A stretch of 42,180 nt of DNA from Gammaproteobacteria bacterium (GTDB lineage: Bacteria > Pseudomonadota > Gammaproteobacteria > GCA-001735895): NCBI GenBank assembly GCA_029864185.1, contig JAOTTY010000004.1, positions 1 through 42,180 of the forward strand, in the 5' to 3' direction. A program made the position numbers and the translations under genes. Below are positions 28,491 to 37,371 of the stretch, in pieces (position 1 is the stretch's first letter; every line of letters starts with the position of its first letter). The notes under the pieces are model-generated. The model was not told the DNA's origin and did not search any database. It saw only the letters and a program-made list of their open reading frames with translations.

Positions 28491-28865
28491 ATGCCTCTCG
28501 CCGAAGATATCGTCACCAGCCGCCACCGCATCACCGCCTACAGCGCGCAAACGGTGACCGTCAACGAAGTCGTTCATCGCCACAGCCTGGTGCTGACCGC
28601 GCAGCATGTCGTGAGCCCGTGGCCGGTTACTTCGCTGGCCGACCTCAGCGACGACAATCTGGCGCCGGTGCTGGAAACGAAACCGGCGGTGGTCTTACTC
28701 GGCACCGGTGCGCGCCAGCGGTTTCCGAACGCGCGGATTTTCGCGCTGTTCGGGCAACAGGGCATCGGCCTCGAAGTCATGGATAATGGCGCGCTGTGCC
28801 GCACCTTCAATATTCTCGTCGCCGAGGACCGCGCTGTCACCGCGGCCATCATCCTCGCACCCTGA
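28491..28865 (+). CDS. Mth938/NDUFAF3-domain protein
   Basis: The 124-residue protein fits the Mth938 family (DUF498, related to the mitochondrial complex I assembly factor NDUFAF3): a VVLLGTGARQRFP strand-turn (residues 67-79), GIGLEVMDNGALCRTFN (91-107) and an LVAEDRAVTAAIIL end. Function in bacteria is not known; homologues are often near protein export or respiratory genes. It is divergent from hom. ATG at 28491 gives the expected length; no strong ribosome site is visible. Confidence 0.85.
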   Translation: MPLAEDIVTSRHRITAYSAQTVTVNEVVHRHSLVLTAQHVVSPWPVTSLADLSDDNLAPVLETKPAVVLLGTGARQRFPNARIFALFGQQGIGLEVMDNGALCRTFNILVAEDRAVTAAIILAP

Positions 28866-28901
28866 TCCCGCGCCTCGTCCCAGGCGTACAATTACGGCGC
28901 A

Positions 28902-28931
28902 CGGCCGAAGACGGCCGACGACTGGTACCAG
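28902..28931. repeat. Palindromes at the Mth938/rpoS junction
   Basis: CGGCCG (28902-28907) and CGGCCG (28912-28917) form a hairpin with an AAGA loop, and CTGGTACCAG (28922-28931) is a perfect palindrome right after it. The region separates convergent genes and lacks T-runs. Confidence 0.45.
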
Positions 28932-28960
28932 CCACGAACGGGATCAAAACCAGCGCGGGA

Positions 28961-30061
28961 TTATTCTTCGATAATGTTTTCGCGGGAATAGCCGCTGTGC
29001 TCGAGAATGCGGCGCAGCTTGCGCAGCGCATCCATCTGGATCTGGCGTACGCGCTCGCGGGTCACGCCCAGTTCGAGTCCGACTTCTTCGAGCGTGCCGC
29101 GCGGATGGTTGCGCAAACCGAAGCGTCGCACCACGACGTCACGCTGCTTTTCGTCGAGTTCGTCGAGCCAGCTGTCCAGGTGCTTGATGACGGTTTCATC
29201 CTGCAGGATGCTGGACGGGTCCGCATTGCTGTCGTCGGGGATAACATCGAGCAGCGGGCGCTCGCCCTCCCCGCCCATGGGTATATCGAACGACGAAACG
29301 CGGTCGGCCAGTTTGAACATCTTCTCGACATCCTTGACCGGTTTTTTCAACAGCCTGGCAACGTCTTCCGGCGTCGCCTCGCGGTTGAGCTCCTGGGTAA
29401 GCTTGCGCGCCGCCCTGAGGTAGGTGTTCAATTCCTTGATGACATGAATCGGCAGCCTGATGGTTCGCGTCTGGTTCATCAGTCCGCGTTCGATAGTCTG
29501 GCGAATCCACCAGGTAGCGTAGGTCGAAAAACGGAAACCACGCTCGGGATCGAATTTCTCCACCGCACGAATCAGGCCGAGGTTGCCTTCCTCGATCAGA
29601 TCGAGCAGCGCCAGGCCGCGATTCATGTAGCGCCGCGCAATCTTTACCACCAGGCGCAGGTTGCACTCGATCATTTTGTCGCGCGCGGCGGTGTCGCCTT
29701 TCAACGCGAGTCGCGAATAATAGACTTCCTCTTCGGCGGTCAGCAGCGGTGAAACCTCGATCTCCTTCAGGTACAGCCGGGTGGGATCGGCATCGGAGGC
29801 GCGGCGGGTGCTTACCTTGCGGCGATCTTCAGGCTTGCGACGCTCGACGAACTTTTCGGTATCGATCGTCTCGTCTTCGTCATCATCATCATCATCGTCA
29901 TCGTCATCGTCATCGACTTCGATTATGGTCGCGTTTTCCGCGTCGTCATCGTCATCGTCGGCAATATCCGAGATCTCTTCATCCTCAATAAGGTCCTCTC
30001 CCAAATCCTCAGGCGGTATTTCGGTATCTTCGATAAGCGACTTATCGGTAGGTTTGGTCAT
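28961..30061 (-). CDS. rpoS: RNA polymerase sigma factor RpoS with poly-aspartate N-terminus
   Basis: The 366-residue sigma-70 group 2 factor has [10 protein letters not shown] (region 1.2), [12 protein letters not shown] and DLIEEGN (2.1-2.2), [15 protein letters not shown] (2.3-2.4), region 3, and the C-terminal helix-turn-helix [11 protein letters not shown] (4.2). It directs stationary-phase and stress transcription. The first 90 residues are unusually acidic: D35-D40 and D50-D61 are uninterrupted aspartate runs, encoded by a GAT/GAC repeat. The nlpD-rpoS order and the ribosome site AAGGAAT support the start. In related species rpoS also has a promoter inside nlpD; I did not find a clear one here. 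Confidence 0.95.
   Translation of the reverse strand: MTKPTDKSLIEDTEIPPEDLGEDLIEDEEISDIADDDDDDAENATIIEVDDDDDDDDDDDDEDETIDTEKFVERRKPEDRRKVSTRRASDADPTRLYLKEIEVSPLLTAEEEVYYSRLALKGDTAARDKMIECNLRLVVKIARRYMNRGLALLDLIEEGNLGLIRAVEKFDPERGFRFSTYATWWIRQTIERGLMNQTRTIRLPIHVIKELNTYLRAARKLTQELNREATPEDVARLLKKPVKDVEKMFKLADRVSSFDIPMGGEGERPLLDVIPDDSNADPSSILQDETVIKHLDSWLDELDEKQRDVVVRRFGLRNHPRGTLEEVGLELGVTRERVRQIQMDALRKLRRILEHSGYSRENIIEE
29872..29914. repeat. GAY trinucleotide repeat in rpoS
   Basis: On the minus strand GAT and GAC codons repeat twelve times in a row (codons 50-61), with further GAA/GAC/GAG codons after. A second tract of six lies at 29942-29959. Such a tract can change length by three-base slippage without shifting the frame. 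Confidence 0.85.
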
Positions 30062-30073
30062 TCAGAGATTCCT

Positions 30074-30778
30074 TTATTGATCCGGCAAATACTTCATGGG
30101 GTCCACCGGTTTGCCATTTCGTCTAATTTCAAAATGCAGTTTTGCCATATTATCCCAGCGCCCCATTTCGGCGACGATATTCCCGGCCTTCACCGCCGCA
30201 CCTTCCTGCACCAGACGTTTCCGACAATATGCATAAGCGCTTAAATACTTTTCGCTGTGCTTGATGATTATCAGATTACCATAACCGGCCAAACCATTAC
30301 CACTATATACCACCTTGCCATCGGCAACCGCCCGCACCGGCTGGCCGAGCTTCCCGGCGATATCTATGCCGCGGCGATCGAGCCTGGAGGCGAGAAAAGT
30401 ATTGATCGGTTTGCCCGCTGTCGGCCAGATCCAACGATTCGGGTCCCGAACCTCGGGCTCGCTAGATAGATTGCTCGCGCCGGCGCTGCTGCTCTCGGTT
30501 CCGCCCTCTCTTTCCTCGGGAGCCACCACTACAGCCTGATTTGCTGGCCGTACCAGGCGCAGGCGCTGTCCGGGATGGATCGGCGTGCTAATGTCGATCT
30601 GGTTCCACTGCGCCAGCTGATGGTAGTCAAGACCGTAGCGCCAGGCGATCGAGTAAAGGGTGTCGCTTTGCTTTACCGTATACCATCCGGCGCCGCGCGC
30701 TACCCGGGTCGGCGGATTAACCACGACACAGGACGCGAGCAACATCAACGCAACGACGACGGTAACAATTGCTTTCAT
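30074..30778 (-). CDS. nlpD: NlpD, LysM/degenerate M23 lipoprotein
   Basis: The 234-residue lipoprotein has lipobox LASC (C17), a LysM peptidoglycan-binding domain (about residues 32-76) and a C-terminal M23-like domain (about 115-230). The zinc-binding His of HxxxD is Arg (R136 in DRRGIDIAG) and the AYAH histidine is Tyr (Y183), so it cannot be a peptidase. This fits NlpD as an activator of the amidase AmiC during daughter-cell separation. It lies 12 bases upstream of rpoS and 16 bases after yqaA. Confidence 0.94.
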   Translation of the reverse strand: MKAIVTVVVALMLLASCVVVNPPTRVARGAGWYTVKQSDTLYSIAWRYGLDYHQLAQWNQIDISTPIHPGQRLRLVRPANQAVVVAPEEREGGTESSSAGASNLSSEPEVRDPNRWIWPTAGKPINTFLASRLDRRGIDIAGKLGQPVRAVADGKVVYSGNGLAGYGNLIIIKHSEKYLSAYAYCRKRLVQEGAAVKAGNIVAEMGRWDNMAKLHFEIRRNGKPVDPMKYLPDQ

Positions 30779-30794
30779 GACTCGGATTCCGCTA

Positions 30795-31376
30795 TCAAAA
30801 ATAATAGATAACGATTGCCAGCAACAGGGCGACGACCACGGCCCAGCCTATTACTTCGATATACTTAATCAGTTTCGGCTCTATCGACGGCCCGAACCTG
30901 GCGAGACACCACGCCAGCAGAAAAAAACGCAGGCCGCGTCCAATGATCGAGGCCAGCAGGAACGGGATTATGGCAAGGTTCAAAACGCCCGCGGCGATCG
31001 TGAAAATCTTGTACGGGACCGGTGAAAAACCGGCCACCAGCACCGCCCAGAAACCCCATTGCCCGAACCAGTTTATCACCGTTTCGAATCCGGATTGATA
31101 ACCCCATTCGATGATCAACGGCTCGGCCAGGTCGAACAGAAAGGCTCCGATCAGGTAGCCGATCAATCCGCCGAAAACCGAGAATAACAGCGTCAGGGTT
31201 GCGAATCTCATCGCCATCGAAGGGCGCGCGATCGCCATCGGGGCCAGCATCACGTCAGGCGGCGGAAACGGCAGGATAAAAGACTCGACGAAGCTTAGTA
31301 AGGAAAGGTAATAAGGCGCCTGTGGGCGCCGCGAAAATCGCATTACTCCCTGATAAATATTCTCGAAAACCTGCAC
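30795..31376 (-). CDS. yqaA: YqaA-family (DedA/VTT-like) membrane protein
   Basis: The 193-residue membrane protein has a re-entrant-type N-terminal segment with LPFPPPDVMLAPM, four to five hydrophobic segments, and the SPVPYKIFTIAAGVL motif of the VTT/DedA-related YqaA family. DedA relatives take part in membrane lipid homeostasis, some as lipid scramblases or undecaprenyl phosphate translocases; YqaA itself is poorly studied. GTG start overlaps the pcm stop as TAGTG, and a yqaA gene between pcm and nlpD is also known in other gammaproteobacteria. Confidence 0.88.
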   Translation of the reverse strand: MQVFENIYQGVMRFSRRPQAPYYLSLLSFVESFILPFPPPDVMLAPMAIARPSMAMRFATLTLLFSVFGGLIGYLIGAFLFDLAEPLIIEWGYQSGFETVINWFGQWGFWAVLVAGFSPVPYKIFTIAAGVLNLAIIPFLLASIIGRGLRFFLLAWCLARFGPSIEPKLIKYIEVIGWAVVVALLLAIVIYYF

Positions 31377-32011
31377 TAACTCAGTCCCGGCAACAGCGGA
31401 ACGAATACCACCTTCTCGAGCGCCTCGCTGATCAGCCCCTCGCTGCTGCGGGTTATCCTGGTCATCGTCTGATCGACCCCGTTATCGAACGGGAGTACCA
31501 TGATGCCGCCCGGAGTCAGTTGCGCCGCTAGCGCTTCCGGTATTTCGCCGCAGGCAGCCGTCATCATGATCCGTTCGAAGCGGTAGGTCAGATTCGGCCA
31601 GCCCTCGATGCCGTCGGTATGGCGCAGCTGGACGTTGTAGATCTCGAACTCGGCGAGACGTTTTTTCGCCTGCTGATGCAATGCTTCGATGCGCTCGACG
31701 CTGTAGACCTGCGGAAAAATACTCGCCAGCACCGCGGTTTGGTATCCGCAGCCGGTGCCGATCTCGAGCACCGAGCTGGCGTTGCCCTCCTCGAGCAGCA
31801 GCTGGGTCATATAGGCGACGATAAAGGGTTGTGAAATCGTCTGTCCATACCCTATCGGCAGTGCGGTATCCTCATAAGCGCGGTGCGCCAGCGCCTCGTC
31901 GACGAACAGGTGACGCGGCACGCGACGCATCACATCGAGCACCTGCTCGTTATTTATGCCCTGCTGCTGCAGGCGCTGTATCAATCGGTCGCGGGTACGC
32001 TGTGAGGTCAT
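31376..32011 (-). CDS. pcm: Protein-L-isoaspartate O-methyltransferase Pcm
   Basis: The enzyme repairs isoaspartyl residues in damaged proteins using SAM. Visible are the VPRHLFVDE and AYEDTALPIGYGQTISQP segments, SAM motif I VLEIGTGCGYQT, and the closing FVPLLPG. From the ATG at 32011 it is 211 residues, the same length as Pseudomonas Pcm and starting with the same MTSQRTR. A GTG at 32047, overlapping the surE stop as GTGA, would add 12 residues and is an alternative. Confidence 0.94.
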   Translation of the reverse strand: MTSQRTRDRLIQRLQQQGINNEQVLDVMRRVPRHLFVDEALAHRAYEDTALPIGYGQTISQPFIVAYMTQLLLEEGNASSVLEIGTGCGYQTAVLASIFPQVYSVERIEALHQQAKKRLAEFEIYNVQLRHTDGIEGWPNLTYRFERIMMTAACGEIPEALAAQLTPGGIMVLPFDNGVDQTMTRITRSSEGLISEALEKVVFVPLLPGLS

Positions 32012-32043
32012 GCCGATACCCTGGTGATTGCGGTCCGCCAAGG

Positions 32044-32790
32044 TCACATTTGCTCCAGCCAGACTTGCAGTGGCTCGATACCACCGTGGCGGGTCAAATC
32101 GATTTGCATCGGCGTAACCGATGCGGTGGCGTGTTCGACCGCGTGAAAATCGGTACCCGGTCCCGCGTCCTGCGCCGCGCCGGGAGGGCCCACCCAGTAA
32201 ATCGGACGCCCGTAGGGGTCGCTTTGCCTGACCATGGATTCGGCCCTGTGCCTGAAACCCAGCCGCGTTGCCCTGGTCGCAATAACCGCATCGATCGGCA
32301 GGTCCGGGACATTTACGTTGAGCAAGGTATCGTCCGGCAGCGGATCGCGCGTGAGTCGCTCGACCAGGCGGCGGGTGACCAGCGCCGCGCTCTGGTAATG
32401 GGTGGCCGGTTTCCCGACCAGCGACACCGCGATCGCGGGCAGGCCCAGGTAGCGGCCCTCCATCGCGGCAGCAACGGTGCCGGAGTAAAGCACGTCGTCG
32501 CCGAGATTGGGGCCGGCGTTAATACCGGAAACGACCATATCCGGCGTACTGTCGAGCAATCCCGATAGCGCCAGGTGTACACAATCCGTTGGCGTACCGT
32601 CGACATAGTAAAATCCGTCCTCGGACTGGTGCACCCGCAGCGGCCTCATCAGGGTCAGCGAGTTGCTGGCACCGCTTTTGTTTCGATCAGGTGCGACCAC
32701 GGTAATTTCGGCCACCTGTGACAATTCCTGCGCGAGTATTTTGATACCGGGGGCCAGATAGCCGTCATCGTTGGTAATGAGAATATGCAT
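32044..32790 (-). CDS. surE: 5-prime/3-prime-nucleotidase SurE
   Basis: The 248-residue metal-dependent phosphatase has the SurE start MHILITNDDG with metal-binding D8 and D9, APDRNKSGASNSLT (metal and active-site residues), and GINAGPNLGDDVLYSGTVAAA. It dephosphorylates nucleoside monophosphates and is a stationary-phase survival gene found with pcm and rpoS. It heads the surE-pcm-yqaA-nlpD-rpoS cluster. Confidence 0.96.
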   Translation of the reverse strand: MHILITNDDGYLAPGIKILAQELSQVAEITVVAPDRNKSGASNSLTLMRPLRVHQSEDGFYYVDGTPTDCVHLALSGLLDSTPDMVVSGINAGPNLGDDVLYSGTVAAAMEGRYLGLPAIAVSLVGKPATHYQSAALVTRRLVERLTRDPLPDDTLLNVNVPDLPIDAVIATRATRLGFRHRAESMVRQSDPYGRPIYWVGPPGAAQDAGPGTDFHAVEHATASVTPMQIDLTRHGGIEPLQVWLEQM

Positions 32791-32880
32791 CGGGGAAGAA
32801 TTCTATATGATTTGAATGTAGGTCAGAGAACATTTTCGGATAATAATAGCGAAATTAGGCATTTACCCCGTGAATACTCC

Positions 32881-33384
32881 ATGAACGACGAAGACGATTC
32901 CGAATTTGCCAGGCTGATACCGGGCGTCAAGCGACTGCAAACCGACCGCATCAACCTGTTCCGGCAACGCAATCGTAAAAAGCCTGCACGGATGGCGCCG
33001 CAGCAGGATACCGCGATCGAGGACGACGCGACTTTCCGCGCCACGCCGCAGCGCGACGCCTATTTCAATTCCGGCCTGCAGAAAAAACTGCAGCGCAGAA
33101 TTCGCCAGGGCCTGATTCGACCCGAAGCCAGCCTCGATCTGCACGGCTGCCGCCAGCAGGAAGCCCTGCAAATGCTGCAGCATTTCTTCGCCAACGCGCT
33201 GCAACAACGCCAGCGCATGATCGTGATAATCCACGGCCAGGGTTACCGATCGCAAAACGACGCGATACTGAAACCGCTGGTGCAGCGCTGGCTCACGGGC
33301 CGGCCCGAGGTCCTGGCCTGGTGTCCAGCGCAACCACGCGACGGTGCCGCCGGCGCCAGCTACGTCTATCTCCGCTCCAGCTAA
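32881..33384 (+). CDS. Smr-domain protein
   Basis: The 167-residue protein has a basic N-terminal region and a C-terminal Smr domain (about residues 83-167) with SLDLHGC (84-90) and IHGQG (117-121), followed by the LKPLVQRWL helix. Smr domains bind or cleave nucleic acids; bacterial SmrB acts as an endonuclease in rescue of collided ribosomes, and this protein resembles the SmrA/SmrB group by size, though I cannot separate the two. It is divergent from surE across a 90-base gap. Confidence 0.88.
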   Translation: MNDEDDSEFARLIPGVKRLQTDRINLFRQRNRKKPARMAPQQDTAIEDDATFRATPQRDAYFNSGLQKKLQRRIRQGLIRPEASLDLHGCRQQEALQMLQHFFANALQQRQRMIVIIHGQGYRSQNDAILKPLVQRWLTGRPEVLAWCPAQPRDGAAGASYVYLRSS

Positions 33385-33427
33385 TTCGAACCCCTCGGGG
33401 TGCCCCGCGTCGCCGACGCCCCTGCGC

Positions 33428-33442
33428 GCAGGCAATGCCTGC
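33428..33442. terminator. Hairpin between smr and the metzincin-like gene
   Basis: GCAGGC-AAT-GCCTGC forms a 6-bp stem in the 69-base gap between convergent genes. A second short stem, ACCCC/GGGGT, sits just after the smr stop. Neither has a T-run. Confidence 0.35.
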
Positions 33443-33453
33443 TCGCCTCAACG

Positions 33454-34221
33454 CTAATCGACCGGCCAGTTAATCTCGCGCGCGGTGTAGGTACCGACCA
33501 GCACCTCGTCCAGCGACCGCGGCATTTCAAGCTGCAGCGGCGATAGCGGAATCCGGCCGCCCATGATTTCCGCCTTGCGCTGCGGCAACAGGGGCTGGCG
33601 GTAAGGTTCCGCGTAACCCTCGGGGTGTAGCGGCATGTTAGCGGCGTCGTACTTGTCCTTTGCACCCAAAGTGTGCATCAGTTCATGGGTGATCACGACC
33701 TGGTTGGAGCCGCGATAGGATTTATCGGCAAACGCGTTGATGAGGCCGATCAGCCCGCCCCGCAAACCAACCGAATGACCCAGCGAGTGCGTCGTCGCGG
33801 TATCGTAGTAGCTGACAAAAAGCTCGATATCGCCGTCGTCGCTGTCGCTGCTCCAGGCGCGGTGAGCGGACCAGGCCCTGAACTTCAGGCTCCACCAGAT
33901 ATTCTGCAGTATGTTGCGACCCGACGGCGGCTGCGGCGGATGTGACTGCAGGCGACCGTTATACTCGACGTCGATGGCGTCGATCCCGATACCGTAGCGA
34001 CTCGCCTCGCGATTGACGAATTCCTCGATCGCCTCGAAGCTCGCGCTGGTCAGCGTATCGATATAATCGTCGGTGGCTTCCCTGCCATCGCCGTTGACCG
34101 CGTAAATCCTGACCCACAGAGGATGCTCCCAACTGGTCGAGCGCATTTTGTTCAGGGCTTCGTTGACCGCCACGAATAATAAAATCAGGAGCAGTATCAG
34201 ATAACGCAGGTTCCTGTGCAT
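33454..34221 (-). CDS. Membrane-anchored metzincin-like protein of unknown function
   Basis: The 255-residue protein has one N-terminal membrane helix (about residues 7-20) with no obvious cleavage site, then a soluble domain. The key segment is HELMHTLGAKD (179-189), which fits the zinc-binding pattern HExxHxxGxxD, followed by KYD and, thirty residues on, an EIMGGR segment (218-223) whose M220 could be the metzincin Met-turn. I infer a zinc peptidase fold facing the periplasm. I do not recognise a named family, although the motif context looks conserved rather than accidental. It lies 9 bases after nothing shared with dusA except strand: dusA ends at 34231 just upstream, so the two may be co-transcribed. 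Confidence 0.7.
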   Translation of the reverse strand: MHRNLRYLILLLILLFVAVNEALNKMRSTSWEHPLWVRIYAVNGDGREATDDYIDTLTSASFEAIEEFVNREASRYGIGIDAIDVEYNGRLQSHPPQPPSGRNILQNIWWSLKFRAWSAHRAWSSDSDDGDIELFVSYYDTATTHSLGHSVGLRGGLIGLINAFADKSYRGSNQVVITHELMHTLGAKDKYDAANMPLHPEGYAEPYRQPLLPQRKAEIMGGRIPLSPLQLEMPRSLDEVLVGTYTAREINWPVD

Positions 34222-34230
34222 CGCTAGACT

Positions 34231-35241
34231 TCAGCCGAGCAAAGTTTCCGCCTGCTGCAGCACTTCTATGCCGGCGGTTTTAGAATGGCTGTTTTCAGCG
34301 ATGAAGCGTCTCCAGCGCCGCGCGTTCGGTTTACCGTTGAAAAGCCCCGTCAAATGCCGCGTCATGCGCGACAGTGGTACGCCAAGACCCAGCTGTCGCT
34401 CGATATAGGGATACATTCGGTGCAGGATTTCGCGCCGGCTGCCGCAGATGGCTACTTGCCGATCAAAAATCACGCGGTCGACATCGTGCAGCAGGTAAGG
34501 GTTGTGGTAGGGCTCGCGGCCCAGCATTACCCCGTCGACGTGGCGCAGGTGTTGCTGGCAGGCGTCGAGCGTTTTGATGCCGCCATTGATGACGATTTCG
34601 TGATCGGGGAAATCCCGTTTCAGGCGGTAAACCCAGTCATACTTCAACGGTGGAATTTCACGATTCTGCCTCGGATTGAGCCCCTTTAACCACGCGTTGC
34701 GCGCGTGCACGATCAGGGCCTCGGCGCCGGCCTCGAGCTGCGCCGCGGCGAACGCGGCGAAGCGATCGTAGTCCTCCTGCTGGTCGATGCCGGTACGATG
34801 CTTCACCGTTACCGGCAGCGAAGTCGCCGACCTCAGGGCTGCCACGCAGTCAGCCACCAGCATCGGTTCGTTCATCAGGCAGGCACCGAAGCTACCGGAT
34901 TGCACGCGCTCGCTGGGGCAACCACAGTTGAGATTTATCTCGTCGTATCCGAAGTCGCCACAGATCCGGGCCGCGCGGTACAGCTGTTCGGGATCGGAGC
35001 CACCGAGCTGTACTGCAAGCGGATGCTCCTCGCCGCTGAATGCGAGCAGGCGCTCGCGGTCACCGTGCAGCACGGCCGCCGCCGCCACCATTTCGGTGTA
35101 GAGCAATATGTCGCTCGAAAAAAGGCGCAGAAAAAAACGGCTGTGGCGATCGGAGCAATCCATCATCGGCGCGATACAGAAGCGCCGATTCATCGGAAAA
35201 CTGCGCACCCGCGCCTGTACGACTTCGCTGCCCGGTCGCAT
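34231..35241 (-). CDS. dusA: tRNA-dihydrouridine(20/20a) synthase DusA
   Basis: The 336-residue FMN enzyme reduces U20 and U20a in the tRNA D-loop. It matches E. coli DusA closely: APMMDCSDRH, LLYTEMV, QLGGSDP, NLNCGCPSERVQ with catalytic C108, the KHRTGID segment, INGGIKTL and the C-terminal MTRHLTGLF-G-P-AR-WRR. Start at 35241 overlaps the relA stop as TGATG; a second ATG at 35193 is possible. Open frame further upstream is out-of-frame relA. Confidence 0.95.
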   Translation of the reverse strand: MRPGSEVVQARVRSFPMNRRFCIAPMMDCSDRHSRFFLRLFSSDILLYTEMVAAAAVLHGDRERLLAFSGEEHPLAVQLGGSDPEQLYRAARICGDFGYDEINLNCGCPSERVQSGSFGACLMNEPMLVADCVAALRSATSLPVTVKHRTGIDQQEDYDRFAAFAAAQLEAGAEALIVHARNAWLKGLNPRQNREIPPLKYDWVYRLKRDFPDHEIVINGGIKTLDACQQHLRHVDGVMLGREPYHNPYLLHDVDRVIFDRQVAICGSRREILHRMYPYIERQLGLGVPLSRMTRHLTGLFNGKPNARRWRRFIAENSHSKTAGIEVLQQAETLLG

Positions 35242-37370
35242 CAGGCTATTCTCCGTACATCCTGGACGTTGGGCAATTGCGATAACTTGTCGATGATGAC
35301 GACCAGTTCGTCGACGCTGTGGATCTCCATCGTCAGCCGCGTGTATACAATCTGGTCGTCCCGGTTGGTATTCGAATTGACATGCAACAGGTTGACCTTG
35401 AGATTCGCCAGAATGGTGCTGATATCCTGCATCAGCCCGGTACGCTGGTAGGCGCTCATGCTGACTTCGACCGGGTATACCGACCCGTTGTGGCCACCCC
35501 ACTCGACCTCGATCAGGCGCTGGCGCTTCTGTTCCGGTAGCGACAGGATATTCGAACAACTGCGCTTGTGAATGCTGATACCGCTGTTGATCGTGATAAA
35601 GCCGATTATTTCGTCCCCCGGCACCGGCTTGCAGCAACGCGCAAACTGGGTCATCAGATTGCCCACTCCCTGGATGCTGACCTCGTCCCTGGAAGACGGA
35701 GCCCTGGTCTCCTTCTTGATTTTCCTGAACGGATCCTGCTCGTTTTCAACCTGCAGAAAACCCAGGATCTGTGCCGAGGTAATCTGACCGCGCCCGATAT
35801 CGGCAAAGAACTGGTCGGCGTCCCTGCGTTTGAAATGTGCGACCAGCTGCTTCAGATCGGCGTTGTGGATCGAGTATTTGCTCAGGGTTCGGTCGTAAAT
35901 CGATTTGCCATCGAGCAGGTTTTGCTCGAAGTCCTGGTGGTTGAACCAGTTGCGCACCTTTGAGCGCGTACCGGCGGACTTGATGAAGCCGAGATTCTTG
36001 TTCATCCAGTCGCGGCTCGGCCGGCTCTCCTTGGTGGTCAGAATTTCGACCTCGTCCCCGGTTTTCAGTACCGTGGTCAGGTTAACGATACGCCCATTGA
36101 CCTTGGCGCCGCGACAGCGGTGACCCACTTCCGAATGAATGCTGTAGGCAAAATCCAGCGGCGTGCCTCCCTGCGGAATATCGACGATTTGCCCGGTCGG
36201 GGTGAAAACGTAAACACGATCGTTGGACAGCTCGGTCGAGATCTCCGAGATCGCATCGGAAACTTCTTCCGCCGATCCTTGCAGCAGGTCGCGCATTTGC
36301 GAAATACTGGATTCCATGCGCCGATCGAGTTTGGCGCCTTCCTTGTAACGCCAGTGCGACGCGACGCCAAGTTCCGAGTTCTGATGCATTTCATGGCTGC
36401 GAATCTGCACCTCGACCACCTTGCCGTCATCGGTTACCACGGCGGTGTGCAGCGAGCGGTAACCGTTTTCCTTCGGGTTCGCGATATAGTCGTCAAACTC
36501 CTTGGGGATGTGCTGCCAGGTGGTATGCACGATGCCGAGCACCGCGTAACAGTCGGCAACCGAATCAACCAGGATGCGCACCGCGCGCACGTCGAATAGT
36601 TCGTGAAATTCCAGGTTCTTGCGCTGCATCTTACGCCAGATACTGACGATGTGCTTGACCCTGCCCTCCACGTTGGCGTGGATTTCCTGCTCCTCGAGCA
36701 GCGCTTCGAGTCGCGTCGTGAACTTCTCGATAAAGGCCTCGCGCTCGCTGCGCTTTTCCTCGAGCAGGCTGGCGATGCGCTTGTATACCTGGGGCTCGAG
36801 CGCACGAAACGCCAGGTCCTCGAGCTCCCATTTGAGCAGTCCCATGCCCAGCCGATTGGCCAGCGGCGCGTAAATATCGAGTGTTTCCCGCGCGATCCAG
36901 CGCCGCAGTTCGTAATCCCCGTGCTTGAGCAGGCGCAGGCGCTCTACGCGGTAGCAAAGTTTGATCAACATCACGCGCACGTCGCCGATAATCGCCAGCA
37001 GCAAACGGCGCAGTTTCTCGGCCTGCTCGGGACTGTCGATGTGCGCCGGCGTGCCGTCTTTGAGAGTGTTTAACTGGTTTACGCCATGGGTCAGCCTGGC
37101 GATTTTGCCGCCGAACTCGTCTTCGATCGATTTTACGTCGAGCCTGTCGCGCAGGCCCGGGTCGCTGAGCAGGGTTGCGATCACCGTATCACGGTCGCTG
37201 CCGAGCTCTAGTACGCGGCGGGCAACGTCTATGCTGCGCGGCCTGCCCTTGTCCGGATGGTTCGAAGTGGACGCGTAATCCAGCGCGCGGGCGAGGTCAT
37301 CGTCCCAGCCAATCTGTCTGGTTACCGCGGCGATAAATGGTTCGTGATCAGCAGTGTTCACGGCCAGCAA
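35241..37370 (-). CDS. relA: GTP pyrophosphokinase RelA
   Basis: The 709-residue protein makes (p)ppGpp on stalled ribosomes. It has a pseudo-hydrolase N-terminal domain in which the HD pair of SpoT reads SD (residues 69-70 in ATLLSDPG), so it should lack hydrolase activity; a synthetase domain with VKHIVSIWRKMQRKN and EFDDYIANPKENGYRSLHT; then TGS (DRVYVFTPTGQI), a zinc-finger region with FARCCKPVPGDEI and a C-terminal ACT/RRM domain. These match RelA rather than SpoT. The start is TTG at 37370 or GTG at 37361; neither has a clear ribosome site, which fits translational coupling to the permease gene that ends at 37372. Confidence 0.94.
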   Translation of the reverse strand: MLAVNTADHEPFIAAVTRQIGWDDDLARALDYASTSNHPDKGRPRSIDVARRVLELGSDRDTVIATLLSDPGLRDRLDVKSIEDEFGGKIARLTHGVNQLNTLKDGTPAHIDSPEQAEKLRRLLLAIIGDVRVMLIKLCYRVERLRLLKHGDYELRRWIARETLDIYAPLANRLGMGLLKWELEDLAFRALEPQVYKRIASLLEEKRSEREAFIEKFTTRLEALLEEQEIHANVEGRVKHIVSIWRKMQRKNLEFHELFDVRAVRILVDSVADCYAVLGIVHTTWQHIPKEFDDYIANPKENGYRSLHTAVVTDDGKVVEVQIRSHEMHQNSELGVASHWRYKEGAKLDRRMESSISQMRDLLQGSAEEVSDAISEISTELSNDRVYVFTPTGQIVDIPQGGTPLDFAYSIHSEVGHRCRGAKVNGRIVNLTTVLKTGDEVEILTTKESRPSRDWMNKNLGFIKSAGTRSKVRNWFNHQDFEQNLLDGKSIYDRTLSKYSIHNADLKQLVAHFKRRDADQFFADIGRGQITSAQILGFLQVENEQDPFRKIKKETRAPSSRDEVSIQGVGNLMTQFARCCKPVPGDEIIGFITINSGISIHKRSCSNILSLPEQKRQRLIEVEWGGHNGSVYPVEVSMSAYQRTGLMQDISTILANLKVNLLHVNSNTNRDDQIVYTRLTMEIHSVDELVVIIDKLSQLPNVQDVRRIA

Positions 37371-37371
37371 T

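Noticed and set aside
28961-30061. rpoS as the housekeeping sigma RpoD
   Set aside because: Too short, no region 1.1 or non-conserved insert of RpoD, and nlpD-pcm-surE context is that of rpoS.
30074-30778. NlpD as an active M23 endopeptidase
   Set aside because: The zinc His of HxxxD is Arg and the second His is Tyr; it fits an amidase activator.
35242-35637. An N-terminal extension of DusA
   Set aside because: The extra 132 codons are relA read in another frame; DusA similarity begins after 35241.
35241-37370. relA as a bifunctional SpoT
   Set aside because: The hydrolase HD pair is replaced by SD and the synthetase region follows the RelA pattern.
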